Assembly: GCF_011799805.1 (NCBI RefSeq)
Contig: NZ_WXUB01000001.1
Span: forward strand, 1,715,602-1,779,601
DNA from: Maribellus sediminis
GTDB lineage: Bacteria; Bacteroidota; Bacteroidia; Bacteroidales; Prolixibacteraceae
DNA length: 64,000 bases
Direction: 5' to 3'
Program-made: the position numbers and the translations under genes
Part shown: positions 8,905 through 17,963 of the stretch, in pieces
Layout: each line of letters starts with the position of its first letter
How positions within the stretch are numbered: the first letter of the stretch is position 1
The notes under the pieces: model-generated
What the model was told of the DNA's origin: nothing
Seen by the model: only the letters and a program-made list of their open reading frames with translations
The model's database searches: none

Positions 8905-10890
8905 TCATCTCATTCGTGCCGAACTAGGCATTGGTCGTGTCAAAGGCTGTGATGGCCTTGACGGACGCATTGCCGGTTGACTAGGCCTGGCGACGGGGTT
9001 TGAAGGTCGTACGCTCGGTTGAACCGGTCTTGTAGCCGGCCGGGTCGGTCGCACATTTGGCCTTTCAGGCGTAACCGAAGGGCGAGATGGTCTTGTTACC
9101 GGACGGCTTGGTCGGGTACCTTCTTCTATCGGTATGATAGATGGCTGTCCTGGCCGACCTGGTCTGTCAATAGGGCGATCTGGCCGTTGTCCATATGGCG
9201 GACGATGATGTGGAGGTTTATGATGTGGTGGCTGATGGTATGGCGGACGATACATGGGAGGTCTGTAGCTATACCAGTTCCAGCGCCAGTTCCAATGCCA
9301 ATAAAACGAAGAACTATACCAGGGCGAATAAATAGGCACCCATCCATAAAACGAATCGTAGAAATATCCAGCTCCATAGGTCATCGGGTGATGATAGTAA
9401 TGTCCATACCAACCGCGGTAATGGAATCCGGTTCCAAATACTATTGTTGGTCCATTAATGTATGATCCTGTATATCCCGATGTATATCCCGAGTAAACTG
9501 TTCTGTCAGTATTTTTATAAACATATACATGTTTAATGTTATAGAGTGGATTGTCAGCCGGAATATTTTCAACACCTTCCGGACGTTGAGTGGCTATTTG
9601 CCATGGACCATTAGGTGTTGATGAAGAGTACCATACTGCATCATCTACTAAATAATATTTACTGTTCCATAATAGTATCGAGCTCGACGTATTTACAGCA
9701 TATTTTAATGGGGTTCCCACAATTTCTGAAAATTCAGGGTTTCCATTGTATTCTATCTTTTTATCCAGCGTTGTAGAGATATCTTTCTTTGTAACTTGAG
9801 GAATCTGAGCATCTCTCACTGCATCTATAGCAGCTTTAGTCCCGGGTACGCTTACCAGTACACTGCTTTTTTTGTGATCTTCCGGAATTTTGGCAAAATC
9901 TTTAGGTAAATCATCTGGCGCGACATATTGCCATTTTCCTTCCAATTTATCCGATACAAACCATCTACCCGAAAACAGAGAGTAAAAGTTATTGGTATTT
10001 AAATCCTTAAAAACTTCTGCATCGGAATTTTCAACAAAAGCGAGATTTGTATTAGGAATAAATACGTATTTAGGAGAGCCTTCTGTTGAGATAAGAACGG
10101 ACGGTTCGGTAGTTACAATTATATCAGGAACGATTTTGGCCTGAACTTGCTCATTTTGCATGCTGTCATATAAGTCAGGTGCATGTTTTTTTACTACTCG
10201 TTTAGTGCCACTAGGCACTTTATTTGTGTATTCCCATCCGCTTTGTATATTTTCTGACGAAAACCATAGGCCTCCACCATACATGTAGTGCAGGCCATTT
10301 TTGTTGTCTTTGATAATAAACGCGGCTGCATTCGAAACCTTCGAATATCTTTTGTCAAGTTCTTCGTAATAGGGTTCTCCATCTACAACAACTAATGCCG
10401 AAGGATTATTGCTGTATATAACGGGAGGAGCTTCATTGTTAAGCTCTGAATCAATGAAATTGTCTGAAGATTTCAATACTTCATCAATTTTACTTTTCGG
10501 AAGTTCACTGAAAAGCGTCTCTAAATTATTATATAGAGTTTTTTCGATTTTCTCTTTTTCCTCCGTCGATAGTTCTTCTGCCATTCGAATGTCAATTACA
10601 TTCCAGTTTTCAACTTCGTAAACTTCAGCTGAGTTTTCTCCTTTCAGTTCAAATTCTGCCCAAAATGAGCCGAATAACTCTTCTGATGAATCATTTTGCT
10701 TTGTAATAAAAGCACTGCTCATCTCAATCTTTCCATTTTCGCCTTCCTTAAATTCAGGTGATGGGCCAAGTATTTCTACTGAAATTTCTTGTTTTATGCT
10801 TTTTGTCTCATTGTCCCCAGCACTTCGTGGTGATGCAAGGAGACCAACTGAAAGCATTGTTGCCAGGATCATTCCTACTAATGTTTTCAT
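8905..10890 (-). CDS. Large secreted protein with W.S....G.W repeats and Pro/Arg-rich tail
   Basis: A 661-residue protein with an N-terminal signal peptide (about 1-19). The middle part repeats a motif of the form [LRV]W[FY].S....G.W at least three times (near residues 207, 308 and 429) and contains 'DFAKIPEDHKKSSVLVSVPG' and 'AQIPQ'. As I remember, that sequence is characteristic of a secreted family labelled 'carbohydrate-binding family V/XII' in proteobacterial genomes. It is followed by a Tyr/Trp/Gly/His-rich segment (460-560) and a 110-residue tail built of RP.RP repeats. No catalytic motif is visible. A cell-wall or surface polysaccharide role is plausible but unproven. It shares its promoter and leader sequence with the gene at 8158-8622. 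Confidence 0.6.
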   Translation of the reverse strand: MKTLVGMILATMLSVGLLASPRSAGDNETKSIKQEISVEILGPSPEFKEGENGKIEMSSAFITKQNDSSEELFGSFWAEFELKGENSAEVYEVENWNVIDIRMAEELSTEEKEKIEKTLYNNLETLFSELPKSKIDEVLKSSDNFIDSELNNEAPPVIYSNNPSALVVVDGEPYYEELDKRYSKVSNAAAFIIKDNKNGLHYMYGGGLWFSSENIQSGWEYTNKVPSGTKRVVKKHAPDLYDSMQNEQVQAKIVPDIIVTTEPSVLISTEGSPKYVFIPNTNLAFVENSDAEVFKDLNTNNFYSLFSGRWFVSDKLEGKWQYVAPDDLPKDFAKIPEDHKKSSVLVSVPGTKAAIDAVRDAQIPQVTKKDISTTLDKKIEYNGNPEFSEIVGTPLKYAVNTSSSILLWNSKYYLVDDAVWYSSSTPNGPWQIATQRPEGVENIPADNPLYNIKHVYVYKNTDRTVYSGYTSGYTGSYINGPTIVFGTGFHYRGWYGHYYHHPMTYGAGYFYDSFYGWVPIYSPWYSSSFYWHWNWRWNWYSYRPPMYRPPYHQPPHHKPPHHRPPYGQRPDRPIDRPGRPGQPSIIPIEEGTRPSRPVTRPSRPSVTPERPNVRPTRPATRPVQPSVRPSNPVARPSQPAMRPSRPSQPLTRPMPSSARMR

Positions 10891-10920
10891 GACTTAATAT
10901 TTTAATTGTTATTGCTGATG

Positions 10921-10928
10921 CAAATATG
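10921..10928 (-). promoter_or_regulatory. Near-consensus -7 box of the 661-residue protein gene
   Basis: The minus strand reads CATATTTG, one mismatch from TAnnTTTG, then ATCAGCAATAACAAT. This is the leader also found before the gene at 8622. The 263-bp divergent region up to 11153 also holds the promoter of the AraC-type gene, which I cannot place exactly. Confidence 0.4.
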
Positions 10929-11153
10929 AGGGTTTGCATCCTCCTATACTGCTCGAAATAGCCCAGCCTAAACCCCTAATGGCCCAAATAGAATCCCAAA
11001 GAGTTCAATACTTATCTAATGGATTTCTTGATAATAAATGAGTCCCGCCAATAGTTGCAAAGACTTGTAAAAAACGACAAGACAAAGAATTGAGAGGCTA
11101 CTCTAAAAATGTTATATTAGCTTATATAACTTTCAATAACAGGATACTTACTA

Positions 11154-12140
11154 ATGGAAACAACATCAGAGCATGTAATTAACATTCAGGAAGGGAGCAT
11201 TCAAAAAATTTTGAATGCTTTGGAACAATACTTTACCGGAACAAATTCAGGGAATATCTATGATTTCAGGAAAGGTTCCAGCCATATTCATTTGGCATAT
11301 TATAACATTCTCGAAGAATTTGAATTGTTTTTGCTTCGAGTAGTATTTGAAAATTCAACATTGGTTAAACGGCTGCCTGATAACCGTGCTGATATTTTTT
11401 ATCTCACACTTATAAAAGAAGGTAAAATTTACATGCAATACCAAAATCAACAACAATATGCTGAAGCCGGTTCTTCATTGGGTATTTTTTTGCATAACGG
11501 ACTTTTTACTCTAGATTCTTCATATAGCCCGCAAATGAATTTACGATCAGTAAATATAAAATTCTCAAAAGCCGCAATGGAAAAAATTATTCCAGAAGCC
11601 ATACCATTACTATCATACCTTTTCGCCGACAATGAACCTAAAGCTTATCATACTCATATTAGTCCTGAAGTGGAGAATATGATTGACGACTTATTTTTTT
11701 ACGAAAATGTTGATTTCGGCAGTAAGGCTCTCGTTATAGGTCGTGGTCTTGAACTGTATACTTTATTAATGAGTTTGATAAAAAAGCGATTAGAAGCTAA
11801 GGATTTGCATGGTCTGCATGTTGACGATTATAACCGCCTTTTGGAAATTAAAAATTACGTTCTAAACAACCTTGACCAGAAAGTAAATATGGATGCTATT
11901 TGCCTACAATTTGGCATTAGTATATCAAAGCTTAAACGTGATTTTAAAACATTATTTGATTGCTCTCTTGGGCAATTTTACACACATGCAAGAATGGACG
12001 AAGCATACCGCCGACTTAAAACCGGTAAGTATTCCGTAATGGAAGTTGGCTACGATATGGGGTACCAAAACCTGTCGAAGTTTTCACAGATGTTTAAAAA
12101 GGTAAAGGGGATTAATCCGAACGAAGTTATACCTGTATAA
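11154..12140 (+). CDS. AraC-family transcriptional regulator
   Basis: A 328-residue protein. The C-terminal 100 residues form the double helix-turn-helix of the AraC family: first helix pair 'VNMDAICLQFGISISKLKRDF', then 'LGQFYTHARMDEAYRRLKTG' and 'SVMEVGYDMGYQNLSKFSQM', closing with the family signature 'FKKVKGINPNEV'. The N-terminal 220 residues resemble the cupin-like sensing domain of PchR-type members, but no ligand residues can be named. It is divergently transcribed from the 661-residue secreted protein gene across 263 bp, so it may regulate that gene or itself; this is inference from position. Confidence 0.85.
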   Translation: METTSEHVINIQEGSIQKILNALEQYFTGTNSGNIYDFRKGSSHIHLAYYNILEEFELFLLRVVFENSTLVKRLPDNRADIFYLTLIKEGKIYMQYQNQQQYAEAGSSLGIFLHNGLFTLDSSYSPQMNLRSVNIKFSKAAMEKIIPEAIPLLSYLFADNEPKAYHTHISPEVENMIDDLFFYENVDFGSKALVIGRGLELYTLLMSLIKKRLEAKDLHGLHVDDYNRLLEIKNYVLNNLDQKVNMDAICLQFGISISKLKRDFKTLFDCSLGQFYTHARMDEAYRRLKTGKYSVMEVGYDMGYQNLSKFSQMFKKVKGINPNEVIPV

Positions 12141-12282
12141 GGTATTGATATTCATTTTTAGGAAGGCTTATTTACGGTAATATTCTAGGGACTTTTATAC
12201 CAATATCCCTTTAAATACATCTATTTTGCTAGTTTTTTAGGTCTTTTTTTGATGTGTTTTTTGTGCAAATTTTGTGCAAATA

Positions 12283-12320
12283 AAAAGGGCTCACAACTTA
12301 ATTCGGTTGTGAACCCCTTT
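12283..12320 (-). terminator. Terminator of tRNA-Met
   Basis: On the minus strand a 15-bp stem (with G-U pairs at two points) ends in CCCTTTTT, just past the 3' end of tRNA-Met. Confidence 0.65.
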
Positions 12321-12327
12321 ATTTATT

Positions 12328-12404
12328 TGGTAGCGAGAGGCGGGCTTGAACCGCCGACCTCATGATTATGAATCATGCGCTCTAACCAGCTGAGCTACCT
12401 CGCC
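12328..12404 (-). tRNA. tRNA-Met (CAT anticodon)
   Basis: The minus strand folds as a standard cloverleaf: acceptor GGCGAGG with TCTCGCT, D arm GCTC...GAGC, anticodon stem CATGA/TCATG with loop TTCATAA (anticodon CAT), T arm GGCGG-TTCAAGC-CCGCC, discriminator A and an encoded CCA. The paired first acceptor position makes it an elongator rather than an initiator. A tRNA-Ile with lysidine-modified CAT cannot be excluded without isotype scoring. Confidence 0.9.
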
Positions 12405-12427
12405 GTTTTGCCTCTAAAAAGGCGGTG

Positions 12428-12435
12428 CAAATATA
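12428..12435 (-). promoter_or_regulatory. Promoter -7 box of tRNA-Met (TATATTTG)
   Basis: The minus strand reads TATATTTGCACC, an exact TAnnTTTG box 23 bases upstream of the mature 5' end. Confidence 0.7.
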
Positions 12436-12552
12436 GTATTTATTTTTATTTCGATCCTATTTTCAAAGAAAATTTCAAAAGAAGTTTTGTTGCCCCAAAT
12501 TTAGCGTTTGTTAGTTCCGTTCTTATTAATTATATTGCCGAAAATCAGACTT

Positions 12553-12930
12553 ATGACAAAAGTAAAATTGCAACTGGAATACCTTATAAACTGCTCACCT
12601 AAAGTTTTATACAATCGGCTAAGTACTGCCTCCGGACTGACCGAGTGGTTTGCCGACGATGTGCGCGTTAGAGGTAAGAAATATACTTTTATTTGGGATA
12701 ACTCTGAGCAAACCGCTGAAATGACACTTCACAAGGAAAACCGCTTGGTACGTTACAACTGGCTTGACGATGATGATGAAACCTATTTTGAGTTTAAAAT
12801 TACCCGCGACGAATTAACCAACGATGTGTCGTTGTTGATTACTGATTTTACGGAAGAAGGAGAAGAAGATGAGACACGTGGATTGTGGGACACACAGATC
12901 GCCGATCTGAAACACGTGGTCGGTTCGTAA
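12553..12930 (+). CDS. START-like (SRPBCC superfamily) domain protein
   Basis: A 125-residue cytoplasmic protein read from the ATG at 12553 (MTKVKLQLEYLI). An earlier in-frame ATG at 12508 adds a hydrophobic leader unlike the family and was rejected. The order of strands and helix, with 'SPKVLYNRLSTASGLTEWFA' after the first strand and a long amphipathic C-terminal helix, matches the Bacteroidota START-like family related to AHSA1. The fold forms a hydrophobic pocket, but the ligand is unknown. It lies alone between tRNA-Met and the LptF/G-type permease gene. Confidence 0.75.
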   Translation: MTKVKLQLEYLINCSPKVLYNRLSTASGLTEWFADDVRVRGKKYTFIWDNSEQTAEMTLHKENRLVRYNWLDDDDETYFEFKITRDELTNDVSLLITDFTEEGEEDETRGLWDTQIADLKHVVGS

Positions 12931-13013
12931 AACACCTCTTCAATAAGCCCCGGCAAATGCATTTTCGGTAACCATTATTAACTTTTTTTACTTTTCTAAT
13001 TCCCAAAATAACT

Positions 13014-13021
13014 TAGCTTTG
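13014..13021 (+). promoter_or_regulatory. Candidate -7 box (TAGCTTTG) of the permease/GT operon
   Basis: An exact TAnnTTTG match 29 bases before the ATG of the LptF/G-type gene. No convincing -33 element is seen. Confidence 0.5.
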
Positions 13022-13050
13022 TACACGTTTCAGAAAAGGAAGCACATTAC

Positions 13051-14532
13051 ATGAAACGCTTACATTTATACGTTATACGATCGTTTATCGGGCCATTTAT
13101 AATGACCTTTTTTATCGTGCTGTTCATTCTGCTTATGCAGTTTTTGTGGAAGTACGTTGACGACCTTGTAGGAAAAGGGCTCGATTTTGCAGTGCTTGCA
13201 GAAATGATGTTTTATGCCTCGTTTGCACTCTTGCCACTTGCATTCCCGCTCGCCATGCTGCTGGCGTCGATCATGACATTTGGCTCTCTGGGAGAAAATT
13301 ACGAACTGGTGGCAATGAAGGCTTCCGGAATTTCATTGTTCAGGATTATGAAGCCACTGGTTGTAATTGCAGTGATCATAACGGGAATGGCCTTTTATTT
13401 TTCGAATAATGTGATCCCAAAAACCAATCTGAAATTTTCAACCCTACTTTATAGTGTAAAGCAGCAAAAACCTGAACTGATTGTACAGCCCGGGGTGTTT
13501 ACCAACGAAATGGACGGTTACAGTATTAAAGTCAGCCGCAGGGACAGCAAAACTAAAATGCTGTACGACGTAATGATCTACGATCACACCAAAGCACAGG
13601 CCAACGAAAGTGTTACGGTAGCCGATTCAGGTTTTATGAGGATTACCGAAGACAAAAAGTTCATGGTGTTGACCCTCTTCGACGGGATTAATTACCAGGA
13701 GGATGAAACGAAAGGAGCTCGAAACAAGGACAACCATGGATTTCACCGCAGAAAATTTGAAGAGCAGACCATTCGGATTGCACTACGGGGTTTTGACTTT
13801 AACCGCCGCGATGAAAGCATTTTCCGGAACCAGTACCGAATGCTGAACACTACCGAATTGAAGTTAATGCAAGATACACTTGCTCTCGACTACAGGGACA
13901 GGCTCGAAAAATACATGATACAGCTTTCAGCCAATCAAACGATTTCCAGGAAAATGATCAACCTGATAGCTTTGGACGACTCATTGAAACGAGATATAGA
14001 TGTGCCGGCAGCTGATTCGGTTTTCGATTTCGATGCCTATTTCTCGGGGCTGGATAAATGGGTGCAGGCCGAAATTGCACGAACGGCTTTGCAGAATGCC
14101 CGGTCGAACATGCAAACCATAAACATGTATCAGGGTCAGCTCTATGTAAAAAAGAAAACCCTAAACAAATACCTCATGGAATTGCACCGGAAATATACCC
14201 TTTCAATAGCGGTGCTCATTTTCTTTTTCATCGGGGCACCTTTAGGAGCCATCATCCGAAAAGGAGGACTTGGAATGCCGGTTATTGTTTCGATACTGCT
14301 TTTTATATTTTATTATATACTATCAATGAGTGGCGAAAAATCGGCTCGTGAAGACGCGTGGTCGATGGTGAGCGGAATGTGGTTTTCTTCCTTTGTGTTC
14401 CTTCCTTTGGGCGTTTGGCTGACCTATAAAGCTGTAACCGATTCAGCAATAATGTCGGCGGAAACCTATACCCGCTTTTTTAGTCGCCTCGGATTAACAA
14501 AACTATTTGGCAAGAAAAAAGAAACGGAATAA
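13051..14532 (+). CDS. LptF/LptG-family permease
   Basis: A 493-residue YjgP/YjgQ-type protein. Three N-terminal membrane helices (about 12-32, 58-82, 100-122) carry 'LPLAFPLAMLLASIMTFGSL' and 'ELVAMKASGISLFRIM', conserved in LptF/LptG. A long periplasmic domain (about 130-380) and three C-terminal helices (about 385-470) follow. With LptB these permeases extract lipopolysaccharide from the inner membrane and feed it to the Lpt bridge. The periplasmic part is longer than in E. coli, usual for Bacteroidota. The start is 9 bp before the next unit's spacing, with a glycosyltransferase gene beginning 9 bp after the stop, consistent with a surface-glycan or LPS operon. Confidence 0.9.
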   Translation: MKRLHLYVIRSFIGPFIMTFFIVLFILLMQFLWKYVDDLVGKGLDFAVLAEMMFYASFALLPLAFPLAMLLASIMTFGSLGENYELVAMKASGISLFRIMKPLVVIAVIITGMAFYFSNNVIPKTNLKFSTLLYSVKQQKPELIVQPGVFTNEMDGYSIKVSRRDSKTKMLYDVMIYDHTKAQANESVTVADSGFMRITEDKKFMVLTLFDGINYQEDETKGARNKDNHGFHRRKFEEQTIRIALRGFDFNRRDESIFRNQYRMLNTTELKLMQDTLALDYRDRLEKYMIQLSANQTISRKMINLIALDDSLKRDIDVPAADSVFDFDAYFSGLDKWVQAEIARTALQNARSNMQTINMYQGQLYVKKKTLNKYLMELHRKYTLSIAVLIFFFIGAPLGAIIRKGGLGMPVIVSILLFIFYYILSMSGEKSAREDAWSMVSGMWFSSFVFLPLGVWLTYKAVTDSAIMSAETYTRFFSRLGLTKLFGKKKETE

Positions 14533-14541
14533 CCTGTTTTT

Positions 14542-15744
14542 ATGAGAATATTACAGCTGAGCAATAAAGTTCCGTATCCGACCAAAGACGGTGGAGCCAT
14601 AGCCTCTATGAACCTGATCAAAGGCTTTTCTCACTTAAGGCACGAGGTTACGGTGCTATCTATGAGTACCGTGAAACATCGAATTACGGTTGATGAATTG
14701 CCCGAGTCGGTTTCCGATCTGGCAGATTTTCGCTTTGTTGATGTACCCGCTCGTATTAGCGCCATCAAGGCTTTGTCCAATCTGCTTTTCTCGAGCTTGC
14801 CATACAATGCTGCACGTTTTATCAATATCGATTTTTCAAAAGCTCTGAGCAAATTGCTCGAGGAGAAAGAGTTCGATGTGATTCAGCTTGAAGGATTATA
14901 CGTTTGTCCTTACATTCCGTTGATCAGGCGAAAATCGAAGGCAATGATTGTTTATCGCGCTCACAACGTTGAGTTTGAGATTTGGGAGCGTACAGCAAAA
15001 ATGTCGAAAGGATTGCTGAAGTTTTACCTGAAAAATCTGGCAAGGCGGATTAAAAAATTTGAGCTTTCGGTGTTGAATACCTACGATTTGCTGGTTCCCA
15101 TTACTGAACGCGACAATAGCATATTAAACAAACTGGGGAATAAACAACCATCGCAGGTTTCGCAAACAGGTATCGACAGTTCGGTGCTTGTGCCTAACGC
15201 ACGAAACCTTGAATATCCATCCGTTTTTCACATTGGGTCGATGGAGTGGTCTCCAAACCAGGAAGGGCTTTTATGGTTTGTCCAAAATTGTTGGCCGGCA
15301 CTCAACAAAAAATATCCCGATCTGAAATTCTATGTGGCCGGTCGGGGTACACCTGAATGGCTCGAAAAGAAATTGAAACAATCGAATGTTGAATTTTTAG
15401 GCGAAGTGGAAGATGCCTATAATTTTATGAATTCAAAAGCTATTATGGTGGTCCCCTTGTTTTCAGGAAGTGGAATGCGAATAAAGATCATTGAAGGTAT
15501 GGCGCTGGGGAAAAGCATTGTTTCATCGCCAATCGGGGCCGAAGGTATTGAAATTGAGCCGGGAAAACACCTGCTGATCGCCGAAACTCCATCCGAATTT
15601 GTTGATGCCATTTCAAACCTGGTGGAGGATAAAGATATGTTCACGAAGCTCGGCGAAAATGCCATCGGCTTCATACACGAAAAATTTGATAACTTAGCAA
15701 CAGCAGGCAAACTTATTGATTTCTATAAACAGCATCAGCAATGA
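14542..15744 (+). CDS. GT4-type glycosyltransferase
   Basis: A 400-residue GT-B fold enzyme. The N-terminal domain begins 'ILQLSNKVPYPTKDGGAIAS' with the acceptor-side Gly-Gly loop. The C-terminal domain has 'PLFSGSGMRIKIIEGMALGK', the conserved donor-nucleotide-sugar loop with its Glu, and 'SSPIGAEGIE'. It is expected to be cytoplasmic or membrane-peripheral and to transfer a sugar from a nucleotide donor with retention; the sugar is not predictable. It sits between the LptF/G permease gene and a GT2 gene whose ATG overlaps its stop (ATGA at 15741), so all three probably act on the same surface glycolipid. Confidence 0.85.
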   Translation: MRILQLSNKVPYPTKDGGAIASMNLIKGFSHLRHEVTVLSMSTVKHRITVDELPESVSDLADFRFVDVPARISAIKALSNLLFSSLPYNAARFINIDFSKALSKLLEEKEFDVIQLEGLYVCPYIPLIRRKSKAMIVYRAHNVEFEIWERTAKMSKGLLKFYLKNLARRIKKFELSVLNTYDLLVPITERDNSILNKLGNKQPSQVSQTGIDSSVLVPNARNLEYPSVFHIGSMEWSPNQEGLLWFVQNCWPALNKKYPDLKFYVAGRGTPEWLEKKLKQSNVEFLGEVEDAYNFMNSKAIMVVPLFSGSGMRIKIIEGMALGKSIVSSPIGAEGIEIEPGKHLLIAETPSEFVDAISNLVEDKDMFTKLGENAIGFIHEKFDNLATAGKLIDFYKQHQQ

Positions 15745-16931
15745 TCTTAACCGCGCTTTTCTGGCTCTTGTTATTTATTTTGTTTTATACCTACGCGGGT
15801 TATGGTATTGTGTTGTGGGTGCTGGTTGGGTTAAAAAATCTGTTTGTAAAAAAAGATAAAGGCAGCTTCGATGAGACTTTTGAGCCTGAGGTTTGCCTTT
15901 TTGTAACGGCATTTAATGAGAAAGACTACATCAAACAAAAAGTAGAGAATTCCTTTTCTCTCGATTATCCAAAAGAAAAGATTCAGTACGTATGGGTAAC
16001 CGATGGTTCCGATGATGGAACTCCTGACATACTGCAGCAATATACGGAGCTGGAAGTTTATCACCAGCCTGAACGACGCGGTAAAATGCATGCCATGAAC
16101 CGCGGAATGAAATTCGTGAAAGCTCCGATCGTTATTTTTTCCGACACAAATACAATTCTTGGCCGGGACTCGATAAAGGAAATAGTCCGGCAGTTTAGTA
16201 ATAAAAGGGTAGGCTGTGTTGCGGGCGAAAAAAGAATAATTGAACACGATGCTGAAAGTGCTGCCGGGGCAGGAGAGGGCCTGTACTGGAAACTGGAGTC
16301 GTGGATAAAAAAGCACGACGCGGAATTGAATACAGCCGTTGGTGCAGTGGGTGAATTGTTTGCAGTGCGAACTGCTCTTTTCGAAGATGTGGAAACCGAT
16401 ACGATTCTCGATGACTTTATAATTTCGTTGCGAATTGCTCAACGAGGTTACAAAATTGCCTACTCGCCTGAAGCATATGCTCAGGAAACAGCTTCGTTGA
16501 ATGTAAAAGAAGAGTTGAAACGAAAAGTGAGGATAGCAGCCGGAGGTGTACAAACTATTTTTCGGTTGAAATCGCTGCTGAATTGCTTTAAATACGGCTT
16601 ATTAACCTGGCAGTATATTTCACATAAAGTTTTAAGATGGACAGTAACTCCAATTTCCTTATTTCTGCTTTATATTGTTAACTTTTTTATCGTGCTGGAG
16701 GATGCCAACTGGTCGCCGAATGATTTCTACACCATCTTTTTCTATATTCAGACAATGTGTTATTATGTTGCCTTAATGGGCTGGTACTTCGAGAATAAGA
16801 AAATCAGAATGAAGTTATTTTTTGCACCTTACTATTTTGTGATGATCAATTATGCAGCTATCCTTGGGATTATCCGGTATTTTAAAGGGCATCAGTCAGT
16901 TAATTGGGAGAAATCGAAGCGAGCAGCCTAG
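15741..16931 (+). CDS. GT2-family membrane glycosyltransferase
   Basis: A 396-residue GT-A enzyme. An N-terminal membrane helix (about 3-28) is followed by the catalytic domain with 'VTDGSDDGTPDIL', the DxD-like 'FSDTNTIL', and the acceptor-side 'DDFIISLRIAQRGYKI'. The C-terminus has about three membrane helices (from residue 295). The processive QxxRW box is replaced by 'KRKVRIAAGG', so it may add a single residue or make a short chain. The start codon overlaps the preceding GT4 gene, and the stop overlaps the convergent methyltransferase gene by 4 bp. Confidence 0.85.
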   Translation: MILTALFWLLLFILFYTYAGYGIVLWVLVGLKNLFVKKDKGSFDETFEPEVCLFVTAFNEKDYIKQKVENSFSLDYPKEKIQYVWVTDGSDDGTPDILQQYTELEVYHQPERRGKMHAMNRGMKFVKAPIVIFSDTNTILGRDSIKEIVRQFSNKRVGCVAGEKRIIEHDAESAAGAGEGLYWKLESWIKKHDAELNTAVGAVGELFAVRTALFEDVETDTILDDFIISLRIAQRGYKIAYSPEAYAQETASLNVKEELKRKVRIAAGGVQTIFRLKSLLNCFKYGLLTWQYISHKVLRWTVTPISLFLLYIVNFFIVLEDANWSPNDFYTIFFYIQTMCYYVALMGWYFENKKIRMKLFFAPYYFVMINYAAILGIIRYFKGHQSVNWEKSKRAA

Positions 16932-17611
16932 TTATTTTTCGTTTTACTCTTCATGAATCGCTGTTCAATCAATTCGCTTCTTTTAAGACTTCTTCTGATC
17001 CATTCCAGTTTTAAATCGTCTTTTTCTTCATCCGTTAATTTCCAGTTAATTGTTTCATCCTGCCGCATTCTCAATGTCAGGTGATGAAGTATAATTGCAG
17101 CCGAAACCGATATATTGAAACTTTCGGTAAAACCGTACATTGGAATTTTCAGGAATTCGTCGGCTTCCTCCGCAATCGTGTCGGTAACTCCTGGAAGTTC
17201 CGATCCAAAAACCAAAGCGGCTTTACCCTTTGTTAAATCAAAATCGTGCAGTGCCTGATCATTAATGTGTGGTGTGGTAGCTACAATCCGGTAACCTTGA
17301 TCCTTTAAACTTCTGATAGCTTCAAGACTGTTTTGTTCTTCTTCATTGTATTTTTTAAGCGTTAACCATTTTGAAGACCCCATGGCTACTTCTCTATCCA
17401 CTTTAAAATTATTACGGTTTTCAATAATGTGTACATTCTGAATCCCGAAGCAATCGCAGGTGCGCAAAACCGCACTGGCATTTTGTGGCTGGAAAATGTC
17501 TTCAAGTACAACTGTAAGGTAGTTTGTACGTTCTTCGATTACCTGGTTAAACAAATTCAGTCGTTGCGGAGTAAGGTATCCCGATAAATATTCAAGCAGT
17601 TCTTTGGTCAT
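16928..17611 (-). CDS. TrmH-type (SPOUT) RNA 2'-O-methyltransferase
   Basis: A 227-residue protein from the ATG at 17611. The longer reading frame to 17683 runs through the HU terminator and this gene's own promoter, so it was rejected. All three SPOUT motifs are visible: 'NASAVLRTCDCFGIQNVHII' with catalytic Arg, 'ALVFGSELPGVTD', and 'IPMYGFTESFNISVSAA', which form the trefoil-knot SAM site. The C-terminal extension is helical and basic. It probably methylates G18 in tRNA as TrmH does; other rRNA targets are possible because SPOUT subgroups look alike. It has its own promoter box at 17631-17638. Confidence 0.85.
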   Translation of the reverse strand: MTKELLEYLSGYLTPQRLNLFNQVIEERTNYLTVVLEDIFQPQNASAVLRTCDCFGIQNVHIIENRNNFKVDREVAMGSSKWLTLKKYNEEEQNSLEAIRSLKDQGYRIVATTPHINDQALHDFDLTKGKAALVFGSELPGVTDTIAEEADEFLKIPMYGFTESFNISVSAAIILHHLTLRMRQDETINWKLTDEEKDDLKLEWIRRSLKRSELIEQRFMKSKTKNN

Positions 17612-17630
17612 GGTTTTTATCTTAGGAGTA

Positions 17631-17638
17631 CAAAAATA
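17631..17638 (-). promoter_or_regulatory. Promoter -7 box of the TrmH-type gene (TATTTTTG)
   Basis: An exact TAnnTTTG match 20 bases above the ATG at 17611; it decides that start codon. It overlaps the U-tract of the HU terminator. Confidence 0.55.
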
Positions 17639-17640
17639 AA

Positions 17641-17665
17641 AAAGGGAAGCAAAATGCTTCCCTTT
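17641..17665 (-). terminator. Terminator of the HU gene
   Basis: A perfect 11-bp stem AAAGGGAAGCA / TGCTTCCCTTT with a 3-base loop, followed on the minus strand by TTTTTATTTTTG. It lies 25 bases after the HU stop. Confidence 0.85.
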
Positions 17666-17690
17666 ATAAATTTCTTTTTGCAAGGTATCG

Positions 17691-17963
17691 TTATGATACT
17701 GCGTCAGCTAATTCAGCACCAGCTTTAAATTTAACCACCTTTTTAGCAGGGATTTGAATTTCTTTACCAGTTTGTGGGTTTCTACCAGTTCTGGCACCAC
17801 GTTCAGAAATTGCGAAGGAACCGAATCCGATAAGAGCTACTCTGTCACCACCTTTAAGAGCGTCAGTAGTTGCATCAACAAATGCGTCTAAAGCTTTTTT
17901 TGCATCGGCTTTGCTAAGGCCAGCTTTATCGGCCATTGCTTCAATTAATTGTGCTTTATTCAT
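17691..17963 (-). CDS. HU-family DNA-binding protein
   Basis: A 90-residue histone-like protein, full length for HU. It has the helical dimerisation start '[20 protein letters not shown]', the turn '[20 protein letters not shown]' and the DNA-binding arm '[13 protein letters not shown]' with the intercalating Pro. HU bends and compacts DNA and assists recombination and replication. The gene is monocistronic with its own strong terminator. Its 283-bp upstream region, up to tRNA-Ser, holds no other gene; I could not place its promoter with confidence. Confidence 0.95.
   Translation of the reverse strand: MNKAQLIEAMADKAGLSKADAKKALDAFVDATTDALKGGDRVALIGFGSFAISERGARTGRNPQTGKEIQIPAKKVVKFKAGAELADAVS

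Noticed and set aside
9019..9465. 148-codon Arg/Trp-rich plus-strand frame
   Set aside because: It is antisense to the repetitive RP/W/Y-rich tail of the 661-residue protein.
12375..12602. Open frame covering the 5' half of tRNA-Met and its promoter
   Set aside because: It overlaps a well-folded tRNA on the other strand and has no protein-like composition.
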